A stretch of DNA of 30,812 nucleotides from Laetiporus sulphureus 93-53 (Eukaryota; Basidiomycota; Agaricomycetes; Polyporales; Laetiporaceae), in assembly GCF_001632365.1 (NCBI RefSeq), contig NW_024468538.1:419973-450784 (forward strand), given 5' to 3'. The position numbers were made by a program, and so were the translations under genes. The notes beneath the pieces were generated by a model, which was not told the origin of the DNA, did not search any database, and saw only the letters and a program-made list of their open reading frames with translations. Shown one piece after another: positions 1 through 10,959 of the stretch; positions within the stretch are counted from its first letter, which is position 1; every line of letters begins with the position of its first letter.

Positions 1-1
1 T

Positions 2-135
2 TAAAATATCCAGTAGCAGAATGAAGGTGTAATTACGGTGAATGACTTTCATTCTAGTAACCTTGGTTAGAATGACTTCAGTAGGGAAGTAGAATGTAGG
101 CATAATTACACCTTCATCTGCTACTGGATATTTTA
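2..135. mobile_element. Small inverted-repeat element (MITE-like)
   Basis: Positions 2-35 and 103-135 are near-perfect inverted copies of each other; the only difference is one extra A in the left arm. The arms are about 33 nt and enclose 67 nt with no coding content. A TA dinucleotide sits at each outer edge (2-3 and 134-135), as expected for a Tc1/mariner-derived MITE. Because the arms are palindromic at the edge and the window starts here, the TA duplication cannot be separated from the repeat itself. Confidence 0.6.
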
Positions 136-550
136 TACATGTCATAGTTTGAAATTCAAAAATGTATGATTACATTCAACAGCACTCAAATTCTAAATGT
201 ATTTGGTGAGTTTGAAAATGGTGTCATTTCTTAAATATATGATTTTAAATTTCTGCCTCTAACATATTATATGCAAATACTTGATATGGAATGTGGGAAG
301 GAACCATAGCATATTGAAATCACAAAGGCAAAAAACCTGTCAACATTTGCTAAGCATTTGCCACATGCACAAATCGCTTCATGTCTGCGGTGTGTGTGGG
401 TGCTTGTCCAGGTCACATGACTGGATGTGTCGCGGTGGATCGTAAATGGCTCCCTGTGTCGTCTTGCCTTGTGTCATGTCTAAGGTTTATACCTTGGCAT
501 GGTGCCAAAGGTATATTGCAGTGGGAAAACCGTGACACAGTGAGCTACAA
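136..550. other. AT-rich stretch without a gene
   Basis: This stretch is rich in A and T and lies between the edge element and the tandem repeats. Open frames here are short and resemble nothing I know. A partial copy of the end of the downstream 70-bp repeat unit can be seen at about 540-550. I see no other structure. Confidence 0.4.
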
Positions 551-759
551 GGAGTTCATGGTAGAAATATAAAAACATGTTTAAGTCACCAGAAATTGCA
601 GGTGAGCTACCTTACTACCAGGATTTCATGCTAGCAATTCAGAAATGTATCTACATCACCAAAGATTGCTGGTGAGTGACCTTGTTACAGGATTTCATGC
701 TAGACATTCCAAAACATATGTAGGTTACAAGAAATTGCCGGTGAGCCACCTTACTTCCG
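551..759. repeat. Three-unit 70-bp tandem repeat
   Basis: Three diverged direct copies start at about 551, 621 and 690, so the period is 69-70 bp. Each begins with a GGA-TTCATG-GTAG-like block and contains a CACCA-A-GATTGC-like block followed by GGTGAGC-ACCTT. The copies differ by scattered substitutions. The array ends about 140 bp upstream of the start codon of the phosphatase gene, so it may lie in its promoter or leader. Confidence 0.7.
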
Positions 760-769
760 AGGTAGAAAT

Positions 770-805
770 CCGGCGGATTCCGCCGGCAGATTCCGCCGGA
801 ATCTG
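770..805. repeat. Two adjacent GC-rich palindromes
   Basis: Positions 770-786 form a hairpin with 7-bp arms (CCGGCGG and CCGCCGG) around ATT. Positions 787-805 form a second one, with 8-bp arms CAGATTCC and GGAATCTG around a 3-nt loop. The TTCCGCCGG core recurs. They lie 94 nt upstream of the phosphatase ATG. Their role is unknown. Confidence 0.6.
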
Positions 806-898
806 CACCATAGCTCGGACCTTCATTATACACTCATACAAGGATGCTCCAGCCAGCTTGCTGAAATCTTCCTCATTGCCATCCTTCACGGGCAAGAC

Positions 899-3800
899 AT
901 GACCGAAAAGTTAGATATTGTGTTACAAGCATTCCTACGACCCTCAGAAGTGATCAGGGTTGCAGTGGAAGCGGCTACATCCGTTGCAGCTCCAGAAAGC
1001 GACGTTGGTGCTATATCCGAACGGATTGCAGTGGCCAGCACAGAATTGTTACACAGGCACAAGAGAATATTGGCGGTAGTCTCTCATCAAGAGCCTCAAT
1101 CAGGCGACAGCGAGTTAGGATGGTGAGTGTCTGAACTGTTTGCAGCAAAGCGAGTCGTGTGTTGCTCGTACTCGAGCTATCTCTGGGAACTTCTGAGGAA
1201 TCCAACGCCGTTGTGTGCTCTAATACGTATGTCGAGTCTCCGACGGCTCGATTTTGTTGCTGTGATGTGCGAGTCGCCCGCTTCTGTGAAGACAACTGAG
1301 ATATGGGCGATTTAGCGTATTTATCTTCAAACACAAGCATCCCATTCATGCTCCACGAATGATACATGTCAACTATGTTGTCGAACATACGTTCCCAATC
1401 GTCGAAGGATTCTCTATCGATATGGCGCAGCCCCGGCGGAACACCTTAGATCTCCGTGCAAACATCCACGGTAACATTCTCCATCAGCCAAGGACTGGTA
1501 CGCACACCAATTTCTATTAAAATTTCATCGGCAGACTCAATAGCGTGATCATATGCTCACAACGACTCAGAGCTGAGTGTGACAATACACTCTGACTTCA
1601 GTACGAACATCAAACCCGTGTCATTGGTGACGCACGACACGGAGGGGCTCCGCTCTGTGCTGCTGGAATGTAAACGCCTCAAGGATAATTCCGGTATGAC
1701 ATGGTATTCGCTTTGATCTGGTCGGATTTAATCATTGTTCGTCCCCCTAAATGCGATGTCTTTAGCACAAAGGGGTCAGGTGGACATTACATCGTTATTT
1801 TCATGGCTTGCGCCTTATATGACAAGGCCAAGACGCCCTGCGATACGTGGGTTCAATTTCGCTGCCAGCCAGAAGCGGTGTGATTGACAAGACTTCACAG
1901 TATCGCCTATTGCACCTGATCTGCGCGCTTTGATGAAGCCCCTATACACTCTTCTCTCTTCCATTAGTGCAGGCATTCCTGGAGACGAAATATCCGACGT
2001 TGCGCTGATACGAGAGGATTGGATTCGCCACAAAGTGAGGGAGGAAGTTATTGCTAATCACAATGAAACCCATAAGTTGCGGTGAGGAGCCCTTGGCATC
2101 GCAGCTCTCTCAGATTGGATTGATAAATGCAGACAGAATACGCATAGGAACGTTCAACGTCAATGGAAAGCTTCCTTCGCAAGATCTATCTGCTTGGGTC
2201 CGGGTGTCACCGGATTCGGACAGTTCAGTTTTGATTCCGCCTTTCAATGAGATGTCGCCGTTGTCGATAGGATCAATCATGCGGAACGCCATGGAAAAGA
2301 GCCCTGAATCTGGTGAGTCTGTATCCTTTTCAGGATACTGAGATCAGCCGAGAGCCGTTGTTCTAATACATTCTTGTAATGCCTAGGTCCGCGAGGTGAG
2401 ATTGCAAAGATATGCTGTTTTGCATGGACTAAGCATAGGTCTTGTATATCTCGTCGTAGCGCTACCCCTCGCTTCGACGCAGCCGGGGACGAAGCAGAGT
2501 CATACCGGCATGAATGACGTAGCTGATCCAGATCTGCTTGTGCTAGCTTTTCAAGAGTTAGATCTTTCCACGGAGGCTCTGCTGTACTCCACGAAGACTA
2601 CGAGAGAAGATGCATGGTGCACAGCGGCCTTTGCTGGTTTGGGCGAGAAAGCTATTCTGTACGAAAAAGTAAGTGCTTATTTGATATGTCTATCTATACT
2701 GCCGCTGCAGAACGCAAAACATAATTTGCGAAGAATCAGGTTGATTTTGAACGACGTGCTAATTCTTGCTTCGTCAACTGCACAGCTGGCGTCGAAGCAA
2801 CTGGTCGGCATATTGTTGGTTGTCATTGTCAAGAAAAGCGTCAAGTCTTGCTATAGCGATATCAGAGCTACTTACGTGGGTGCCGGCATCATGGGCATCA
2901 TGGTACGTGGGTTGCGCCTCTGGGGACGTCGTAATGTGCTAACAAATGTCAAGGGTAATAAAGGAGCTACTGCAATCCGCTTAACATATACACCGATGAG
3001 CTCCACTCAGTCCGATCCAGCGAGATCCACGGTGCTGACTTTCGTGAACTCTCATCTCGCTGCATTTGATGAGATGTACGATCGGAGGAATGCAGATTTC
3101 CACGATCTGTCGAAGAGGCTTATTTTCGACACCGGGATGCCTGCACCACAATCATCTGAGAATGATGTGCAAAGTCCAGGATTAATGTCAATATCCGTTT
3201 TCGAAACGGACGCCCTTTTCTGGATGGTACATGGTCTCGCTCAGTGATTATATTGCCGGTGACTCACATTGTATGATACAGGGAGGTCAGTAGATTGTCG
3301 GCCGCATTATCGAACAATGGCACATTCAGAGTCACGCAGACTTGAACTACAGAATCAACCTTCCTGACAATGACATACGAGTCCTGTTGTCGATCAAACC
3401 TGATTCACACGACACTGAGTTGGATGTTCTTCAGAAATACGATCAAGTTATCCAATTCTGCCGCTGACATTCTCCGCATGCTGATCACATGGATACAGCT
3501 CAATCTCGTGAGGCGTACGAGAGTCGCATTTGAAGGATTCGTTGAGCGTCCACTGACTCATTTACCGTATGTGTGTTGTTATTCCTCAGTGTTCTGACAT
3601 CGCTCAAAGCTTGCGCTCCCAGAACCTATCGCTTTAGCACAGGTGTAGCTACGGATCATCAAGGATACGATATCAAGTACGCGGAATTTCTTGGTGAACG
3701 TGGCTTTCATTCACGGCATGCGCAGACGGAAACCCGCATGGACGGACCGGATTCTACATATGAACTCTGCCATGGTCACTCTTCGCCAATTATCATATTC

Positions 3801-5510
3801 CAGTCATCCAGAAATCACAATGAGTGACCACAAACCGGTTTCCGCTGATTTTCAGTTGACGGTATGTCCATGCTTGAGAAATCAGACGTGGCGCTCGAGC
3901 CTGGTTCTCCTACAGCTCGCATCCTTGAACGCGGCCACATTTGATTCCTTTGTTGAGGATCTGTGGCGAGAAGTCGCTGTAATTGAGGAATCAGCAGGCA
4001 ATCCTAGCGTGAAACTGAGCAACACCATGGTTGATCTTGGCAAGATTCAGTAAGCGTTGGCGATCGACAATGTGCAGTGCAGACTTTGCTGATGTCTTGG
4101 CAGTTATCAACAGCGAGTTGTCGGAAGTATGACTTTAGAAAATGACGGGAAGGTACGGAGTCTTTTGCAACAGTGCTGCAACAAACTTTGATCCGTGCAG
4201 GTTCCATGTGCGTTCCGCTTCATCGGAGCCGAGCCTGGAGCTGCCGCTCGTGAGCCTTAATTTCTATTGCTTTGCTGATACGCCACATCTGATGCGCTAT
4301 ACCCGAGATCCGCGGTGGCTCATCATCAACCCGATGGCTGTGAGTCCTTATCTACGGTCATAGTGTGACATTGTCTAATAGCTTGTGCAATGCAATAAAC
4401 TTCATACAGGGTCTTCTACTGCCTGGCCAGAAAGTGACAGTCACCATTTCATCGCAGGTTGACAATGCCGTGGCATCGGAACTGAATATGGGGCCTGCGC
4501 GTCTTGAATGCACGCTGATTCTCCACACCGTTCTTGGCAAAGACCATTTCATATCCGTAACGGGCGAATATGGTACGAACCCTCTGTTTTCAAAACCAGA
4601 CTCTCTGAAAATTTACACTCCCCAAAGCGCGAACGTGTTTCGCAAATGACCTCACATGGCTCGCCCGACTTCGCGGGCCTATCAGAGCGCTCAAGTCCGT
4701 CAGTGAGCTTCTCCCGGAAGATCAAGCAAAGACCGCGCCTAAGGAGGTCATGAGGCTCATCAAGTGGCTGATGAGTAATGCCACCGAAGTTGTCGGTATC
4801 TCACTTACAGGAAGTTTCTGTTCTCACATCGGATCACAGCATGGCCTCTTCCTTGAACCAGGTCCGAGCGCTCTCGTCCAGAGCATTCGTGAGGTCGGTC
4901 ATACGTTCACTGTACTTCCATGTAGTCATCTTAACAGATGAAAAGTGCTTGGACACGGATGCAGAATTTCATTTCTCGCAATCCAACGATGACCCAGCTC
5001 TGGCTTGGGCATTCGCGGACACTCTCCTCCAGTTTTTGGCATCGTTGCCGGAAGCCGTATTCCCAACAGCGCTGCATGCTCGATGTGGCCAAGTGACAAG
5101 CAAAGAAGATGCTTTTGAGGTGTCTCAAGTATCTTATTGGGTCAGTGTCCATCCCGGCTGATGTTCACCGTTGCAGCTCTTGGATCAGCTGCCAAGCGTT
5201 CCATTGAATGTACGGAGAATGTCTTAACTTTACAAAATTACTTTATGCTCACAGGTCCTATCGCTGCGGTATGGACTCTATAGGTTTGGATATCTGTGAC
5301 AGCCGTCCTACATTACGTAACGCAGCAGGCATCCTCGCTGTTGTTGGTCGAGAAGCTCGGTGAGCCATATTGTCATTGTAATATGATGCTACGATTTAGA
5401 TGTCCTTAGTGGCAGTGTTTTCGGAAGTACTGTTGCGCGATGATACGGATTCAAGCATTACTACCTCTGTGGTCGGCAAACGCAATTTCCTGCGTTATTT
5501 CATTGCTTGA
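899..5510 (+). CDS. OCRL/INPP5B-type inositol polyphosphate 5-phosphatase
   Basis: Predicted to remove the 5-phosphate from PI(4,5)P2 and related lipids at endosome/Golgi membranes (family knowledge). Exons: 899-1122, 1316-1497, 1571-1693, 1766-1846, 1901-2081, 2137-2312, 2387-2395, 2460-2668, 2786-2902, 2954-3226, 3282-3285, 3340-3446, 3499-3566, 3623-3676, 3726-3861, 3916-4049, 4104-4152, 4201-4249, 4308-4339, 4410-4572, 4628-4791, 4840-4888, 4938-5119, 5177-5209, 5284-5359, 5410-5510. The lengths sum to 992 codons (991 aa). A PH-like region spans about aa 75-200. The 5-phosphatase domain spans about 264-643, with GTFNVNG, FQELDL, NKGATAIR, NSHLAAF, WMGDLNYRI, KPAWTDRIL and SDHKPVSADF. The ASH domain is at about 690-790 (GLLLPGQ). 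The RhoGAP-like domain is at about 800-985; where active GAPs carry an Arg finger it reads HGLFLEPG, so it is probably catalytically dead as in OCRL. Exon 2 could instead end at 1470, and the 9-nt exon 7 could be skipped; both keep frame. All other joins are constrained by frame and homology. Confidence 0.93.
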
Positions 5511-8500
5511 GGTATCCTCACGGCAAGCCAGAATGACGAACATGTAGAAAGGGCTACAACTCCGATTATGACAAGTATTCTAAGATACGACGTTGGTGGC
5601 CACAGCTTATAGCTACAAAGACTAGGTTCCAATGTCCCGTGCATGTCGGCATTTAGCATGTCCGAATCAGTGTTATATTATATAGGTTGAAGCATCATTG
5701 CTTCTGTGCCGAGCTGTACCGTTCAAGAAAAGGAGATCAACACCTCTTGAATCGAAGCATCAAACAGGAGACCCACACTGGGAGATATGTGCACGCTAAG
5801 CCCCTGCGGTTGCAGTTCGAACAGGTTTGGCGACCATCACATTTGAGTTTGCGACCTGAGAGAATATGCTTAGCACAAAGTGCACTATGCTTTGAGTATC
5901 AAAGCCTACCTCTGCAGAATGTGCATGCCACTGGGGTACGTTTGGGCGTCCTGGGCATCTGATAGTCCTCATCGGAGGAGCCGTTGCCGTTATTGTTGCT
6001 TGCGCTCGTCTGAGAACTTGTATGAGAAAGTTGCCCATGTAGACAATGTGCCAAAGCGTACATGTGCAGTACTCATTGTTGTCGAAATAGGTTATATAAT
6101 AAGTATGCGCGGGTGTGGAGAGAAGAAGGCGAAGAGTGCTGTGGTATGTGACAAATCCATCGGATCGTCCAGTCTTTATAGGTTCTGACATCCGTTCCAC
6201 TGCCACAAGAAGCATCCCGCAGTACGTCCAAAAGTGATCTCGCGCGCTATGCGATCCTTGGGCACGACAATTCAGTCGCGTTGGATGCGCTGAGGCTCCA
6301 AGTCCATGTTGACTCGGCGGTGACCGTCGCACCACTACTCTGGCAACAGACCTGAGTCTAAAGAAAGCGCGCATAAATTGGTCATTTAACGGCAGGTTTC
6401 GGCCTTGGATATCATGGAACTACAGAAGATGTACGGGACCGTATGAGTAACGACAGACAAAAGTGGTTTCGTACCATATGAGGTGCAACTCGCCGGTACC
6501 GAGTTTTGCAAACTCTAGGGCTAGCGTCGCACAGCTTTGTCGGGATTTCGTCAAACCACATGAGTCAGGGTCCAGAGTTCACGGGTGGAGGCTCTTGGCT
6601 CGCCGCGGAAGCTTCTTCACGGGAGTGTCAGCATTGGTACTCATGTCGACACTGATCTAGCAACGCGTAAACCCGAGTGTCGTCAGCTCGGCTGCTGCGA
6701 TGCTGTGCCTTCTGCGCAAATTTACTCGACGCCGACGTGGACCACATACTGGCAGGAACGTCCCTCGATACCAATACATGATGGATCAGCATCACAGCGG
6801 CATTTTCCAGGACATGGACCGTAGACACGAAAAGATCGTTGAGCACGAATTGAGATCAGCCGCTGGGATCGCACTTACCAGGGCTGACTCATGGCCATTT
6901 GGATTCGGACTTTCAGCCAAAACTTTCATTCCAGATTGTCATGGGGTTTATGGACCAATAGGGAGAACAATTGCCGTTTGTTTCATCAAAAAGGGGCATC
7001 GCAAACCGAACCGCGCTGTCGGGAGAGATAGCAGAAATACCTGCAGGGCAAAAATTGTCCGAAGTCTGGGAGGTCCCACCTCTTCGATGATACGAATGTG
7101 GCGGTCAGCGTGATCGCAGGAACGATTGATCTGCGGATGCAGTACTAGATGCGGTGCAAGCCTATGTAGGAAGTATGACAACACGTCTCGCAGTCTCGGG
7201 AAGCTTCAGAGGGTTAGCAGCTCAACGTGTGGCGCTCAGTCGCCTTTACCACGCTGCGCACATCTGATATTCTCCAGATTTGAAAAATGCGGCGGTGCTA
7301 CGGTGATTTGGCTGCATGATGAAAAGGTTAGGTATAGACGACGCCACATTGAGGCGCCGGAACAACTCACAAAAGCAGTAGCAGCATATCTCACGCAGCC
7401 TGACGCCACAGGACCAACAACAAGAAGCTTGTGGCGGTCTGCGCGAGAGTCTAAGATAGCTGTTTATAAAAATTGATTGGCGTGTTCTTCACGTCGCGCG
7501 TCATATACGGCGCTCGGATCGACCGTCAGAGTTCGTGCCGCAAATCCATCGTAAATGAAACATCACAGCGCCCGATGTTGCGCATAGGCGCTACACAGCA
7601 ACATCGCTCGCTACCTCCAAATGGAATTTAGCAATGCGCAAATGAAGCGACGTCCGGGCCAGCGAGATCGGAACTGTCCTAACATACATGAATGTTTGGT
7701 AACGATGCGGCACCATGCGCCCACGTAGACGTAAGATGGCCGACACAGGAGGCACTGCCAACGCGTCTAATACAGAACGGCGATGGCGGAGCCATAATAC
7801 GACGTTTTATCAGTTCATCCGAGCGCAAGCTCAGAGACATGGTATTCCGCACACACATACCGCCGACTAGCGTCCCGCTCTATGAATCATATCCAAGACC
7901 AAGGATGGAACACGTGAGACCGCTGGCCGCAGTCTATGGTCTAGTCATACATAGCACGGCAATTTATCAAATCGTCGATTGCCATCCTGTTGAAGACGGT
8001 GCAGCATGGAAACGCGCCCGGACAAGGATTCCCCTTTTCGAATTGTCTCCCAGTCAGAGGTAGACGGCCTGAGAAAGATCTTCGGCGCCATGCAACAGCC
8101 TTCCCCTGGCATAGCCTGACATAATAATGCAGATATGGAGACGCGTGGTCACTTACCTATGGATATCACCACATGCCAGCAAGTCTATAACGTGTCATTG
8201 CGGTCTGGCCAGAGGCCAGGTATCCGGTACACGACGAGGGCAGAGTCATTTCGGTGTGTAGCCATCAGCAGATCTTGTCAGTGGACACATGTGGCAGAAT
8301 AGCACCCCTCCATTTCACGGCTTAGATAGGATGAGGGCCAGAAATGGGAGCATGAGAATGCCAGGAAACGATCAAGTAGCGTTTCGCTTGTGCAGTGCGG
8401 AGTCACAAGTTCCGCACCTCAGTCGAGTGGAGTTTTGATCGATTTATCCCTTCCCAAATTAGGCTATTTATGTTTCGAGTTGGATTTTATCGATTGTGCG

Positions 8501-8642
8501 GATCGGTCGAGCCTTGGAGTCAAAACGATACAATTGCAGAAAGTGACTCGGATAATTCTGGCGAAGAACGATTAGCATTCCATGTTTACGATTACAGAAC
8601 ATTGACTTCTCTTGTCTACAGCGAACGCGTCAAATAGGTCCG
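5511..8642. other. 3.1-kb stretch with no supported gene
   Basis: I find no family-level match and no consistent exon chain on either strand. Some pieces look protein-like: about 6390-6470 plus (a Gly-rich then charged stretch including GTTEDVRDRMSNDRQKWF), 7690-7850 plus (ASNTERRWRSHNTTFYQFIR) and about 8008-8120 plus. An open minus-strand frame runs from 6374 to 5796. Stops separate the plus-strand pieces and I could not link them with good splice sites. They may be a decayed or fast-evolving gene, or chance. The left end should hold the 3' UTR of the phosphatase gene, and the right end that of the convergent Cyp40 gene. Confidence 0.4.
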
Positions 8643-10064
8643 TCATGCAAACAACTTCTTGTACGCTTTTTTCTCTTTCTCCTTCTGCTCCCTCCTCTTC
8701 TGCCGTATCTTTTCGAGCTCAGCAATGATAGCTTTGTCATCCTTCACAAGCTCATGCGCAGCTAAAAGGTCTTCCTCCGCGTTGTCTTCATTCTTGAGGA
8801 CCGCATTTGCCAATGCTCGCCGATAGAGCGCTTTAGCTGCGGACAGATATACAGGTTTAGCAACCACCACCACACCGGAGACAGGGAGACCAACCCTTGT
8901 CAGAATTATTCAGTTCCATATCTAACACACGGTCAGCTGCGCGCAGTGTAATTCCGGCATTCGCGGAGCCACCGAGACGCAGCGCAGCCAACGCCGAGTT
9001 GAGCAGGAGCGGTGCCAGCAGTGCATCGTAGGAATCCTTCAGCTCGGGCGGTGCACCTTCGGGCACGGTCTGATGCATGTCCAAGTATCGTATTGATTCT
9101 GCCGGTGTAACATGAAGGAACCGATGAGTAAACGCCACTGATCGACCACACGAGACATACGTACTCTGCCACTTCGCGAGCGCTTCTTCGACCTTGCCCT
9201 CCTTGAACAGCTTGTTCCCTAGCTCCCGCACCTCTTTAGCGACCCTGAGTGAGACAACAGGATCGTCCATCGGGCTCTTCCCGTCGATGAGGTCCTGATC
9301 CTCGGGATAATCTTCGTACGGATCTCCGCCTGCAGACGCGCTCTCCGCGAGGGACGGGTCGTCCGGCGCGAGCTGGCCACAGTCAGCAATCACGCATGGA
9401 GACGAAGGCACGTCTCCTGACTCAGTTGGCGTGTGTTCGATGGCGCGCACGACAGACTTGCCGCGGATCACCTCGCCGAAGACGACGTGTTTGTCGTCGA
9501 GGTGTTCCGTCGGGTTGCAGGTGATGAAGAACTGCGAGCCGTTCGTGCCGGGACCAGCGTTTGCCTGCAACACATAACCAACGTAAGCCGAGATCCGACA
9601 TTGTGGACTGCTGTGGAGATACCATTGAGAGCTGGAAGCGCTTCGTATGCTTAACCTCAAAGTTTTCATCCTCAAACTTCTCGCCATAGATTGACTCGCC
9701 TCCGGTGCCGTTACCAGCGGTGAAGTCTCCACCCTGAATCATGAACCTAATTGACCTAAGCATGCGTCACCATAGCTGAAACAGGTTCCTGAACGCACCC
9801 CTTGATCACTCGATGGAACGTCGAGCCTTTGTACCATAATGGCTTACCCGACTTGCCTTCGCCCTTCTCTCCCGTGCAAAGCGCACCTACGCATCATCTT
9901 ATCAGTTTAGTGTGCTATGACCGTTTTGAAATAATACCGGATGACGTACGGAAATTCTCCACGGTCTTCGGGACAATATCGTTGTAGAGTTGTATCACAA
10001 TACGCCCGGTAGGCTTCCCTCCAATTGTGATGTCGAAGTACGTGAGCAGTCTTTCCGAGGCCAT
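8643..10064 (-). CDS. Cyclophilin-40 type peptidyl-prolyl isomerase with TPR domain
   Basis: A prolyl cis-trans isomerase and Hsp90 co-chaperone (family: Cyp40, yeast Cpr6/Cpr7). Exons, in transcription order: 10064-9950, 9886-9799, 9746-9623, 9564-9165, 9098-8895 and 8836-8643. Introns are 52-66 nt. The sum is 375 codons (374 aa), the usual Cyp40 length. The isomerase domain spans about aa 5-175, with [38 protein letters not shown] and [12 protein letters not shown]. His stands where cyclophilin A has the cyclosporin-contact Trp, which is typical of Cyp40. An acidic linker follows, then TPR helices (about 210-350) and a Lys/Glu-rich tail ending KKLFA. The ATG at 10064 starts [16 protein letters not shown], directly at the first strand of the fold. 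The gene faces the phosphatase gene across a 3.1-kb gap. Confidence 0.95.
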
Positions 10065-10959
10065 CGTGCACTGCTATGGCGAGCAAAATGCGAAGTTTTG
10101 CTTTGCAGGAGAATGCGTTTTGAAGAGTTGGCCATTGAAATAGAGCCGCATGCTTTCCAGAATGTACTAGAACTGTCCAGTGACTGAGTGAGCGCTATGC
10201 TGTGGGAAATGCCCTCCCTCTCTCAGCTACAGTTGGCTCGACGACCGAGGAACGGATGGAAGGTTTTATTCGTAAGAACCAGCGATCTCGATGTGCCAGA
10301 ATATAAGCCGAGTGTACATGTATTGTTTTGTTTCTCGTGTAGAAAGAGTCAGTTAGAGCAGTTCGGAAGTATACTAAGCGAAGAAAGTAAGCAGGAAGAA
10401 TAGACAGAAATACTGTAGATGTAGAAAATGTCCCTCTGTTACAACCCAACACCAGCCCAACAGCAACAACCTCTAATAAAACAGTCCAGAGAGAAATAGG
10501 ATCATAAAAATAGGAGCAATCCAGATACGGTACGTAAGCATCGCGATGATGAGGCTAACACGGCCTGACTGCAGCTGCGGGTATGGGAGAATCAAAAGGG
10601 TTATCTAGGTTGTCACCGCACAGGGTAGAAGAATGTGCGAATTCATGACAAACGTCACGGTAGTGTCGTGTCGAAGGGCATGAGGCTGGGAGGGCGTCGG
10701 AGGGCATCAGCAGAGTCATCTAGACGACCGATTCCATTAGTCGTGATGGTGGCGTCGGCCGTGGCATGCCCGGTGTGCGTCGTGGTAGACGAACAGGCTT
10801 TCGTTGTGACTGTCGACGGCAGTAGGTCAGCGCTTGTAGCGGTCAGGAGGGGGTCACGAGACCCAGACTGTACTGACGTGGCGGGACATGATGATTTTTG
10901 CCATTGACAGTGGCCTTTGCGAGTCATAATATTGTGGTCCTAGAGAGCGTTGTACTATG
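10065..10959. other. Upstream region of the Cyp40 gene, no supported gene
   Basis: This region should hold the Cyp40 promoter, since that gene reads leftward from 10064. A stretch at about 10440-10520 is A-rich, with AATAAAA at about 10474. Opposed open frames at about 10635-10927 are low-complexity (Ser/Thr-rich on the minus strand) and resemble no family. I see no clear promoter element. Confidence 0.35.

Noticed and set aside
1011..1388. A 125-codon minus-strand frame that reads like protein and continues, with one stop, to about 1530.
   Set aside because: The plus strand here encodes exon 1 and the PH-like exon (VFIFKHKHP..FSIDMAQPRR) of the phosphatase in a frame-consistent chain; the minus frame is its shadow.
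3227..3339. Treating the phosphatase as a pseudogene because the catalytic motif appears broken.
   Set aside because: Two normal-sized introns around a 4-nt exon restore motif and frame, and every other exon join is in frame.
5796..6374. A 192-codon minus-strand open frame.
   Set aside because: No recognisable motif, mixed composition, no regulatory or splice support, and an overlapping open plus-strand frame.
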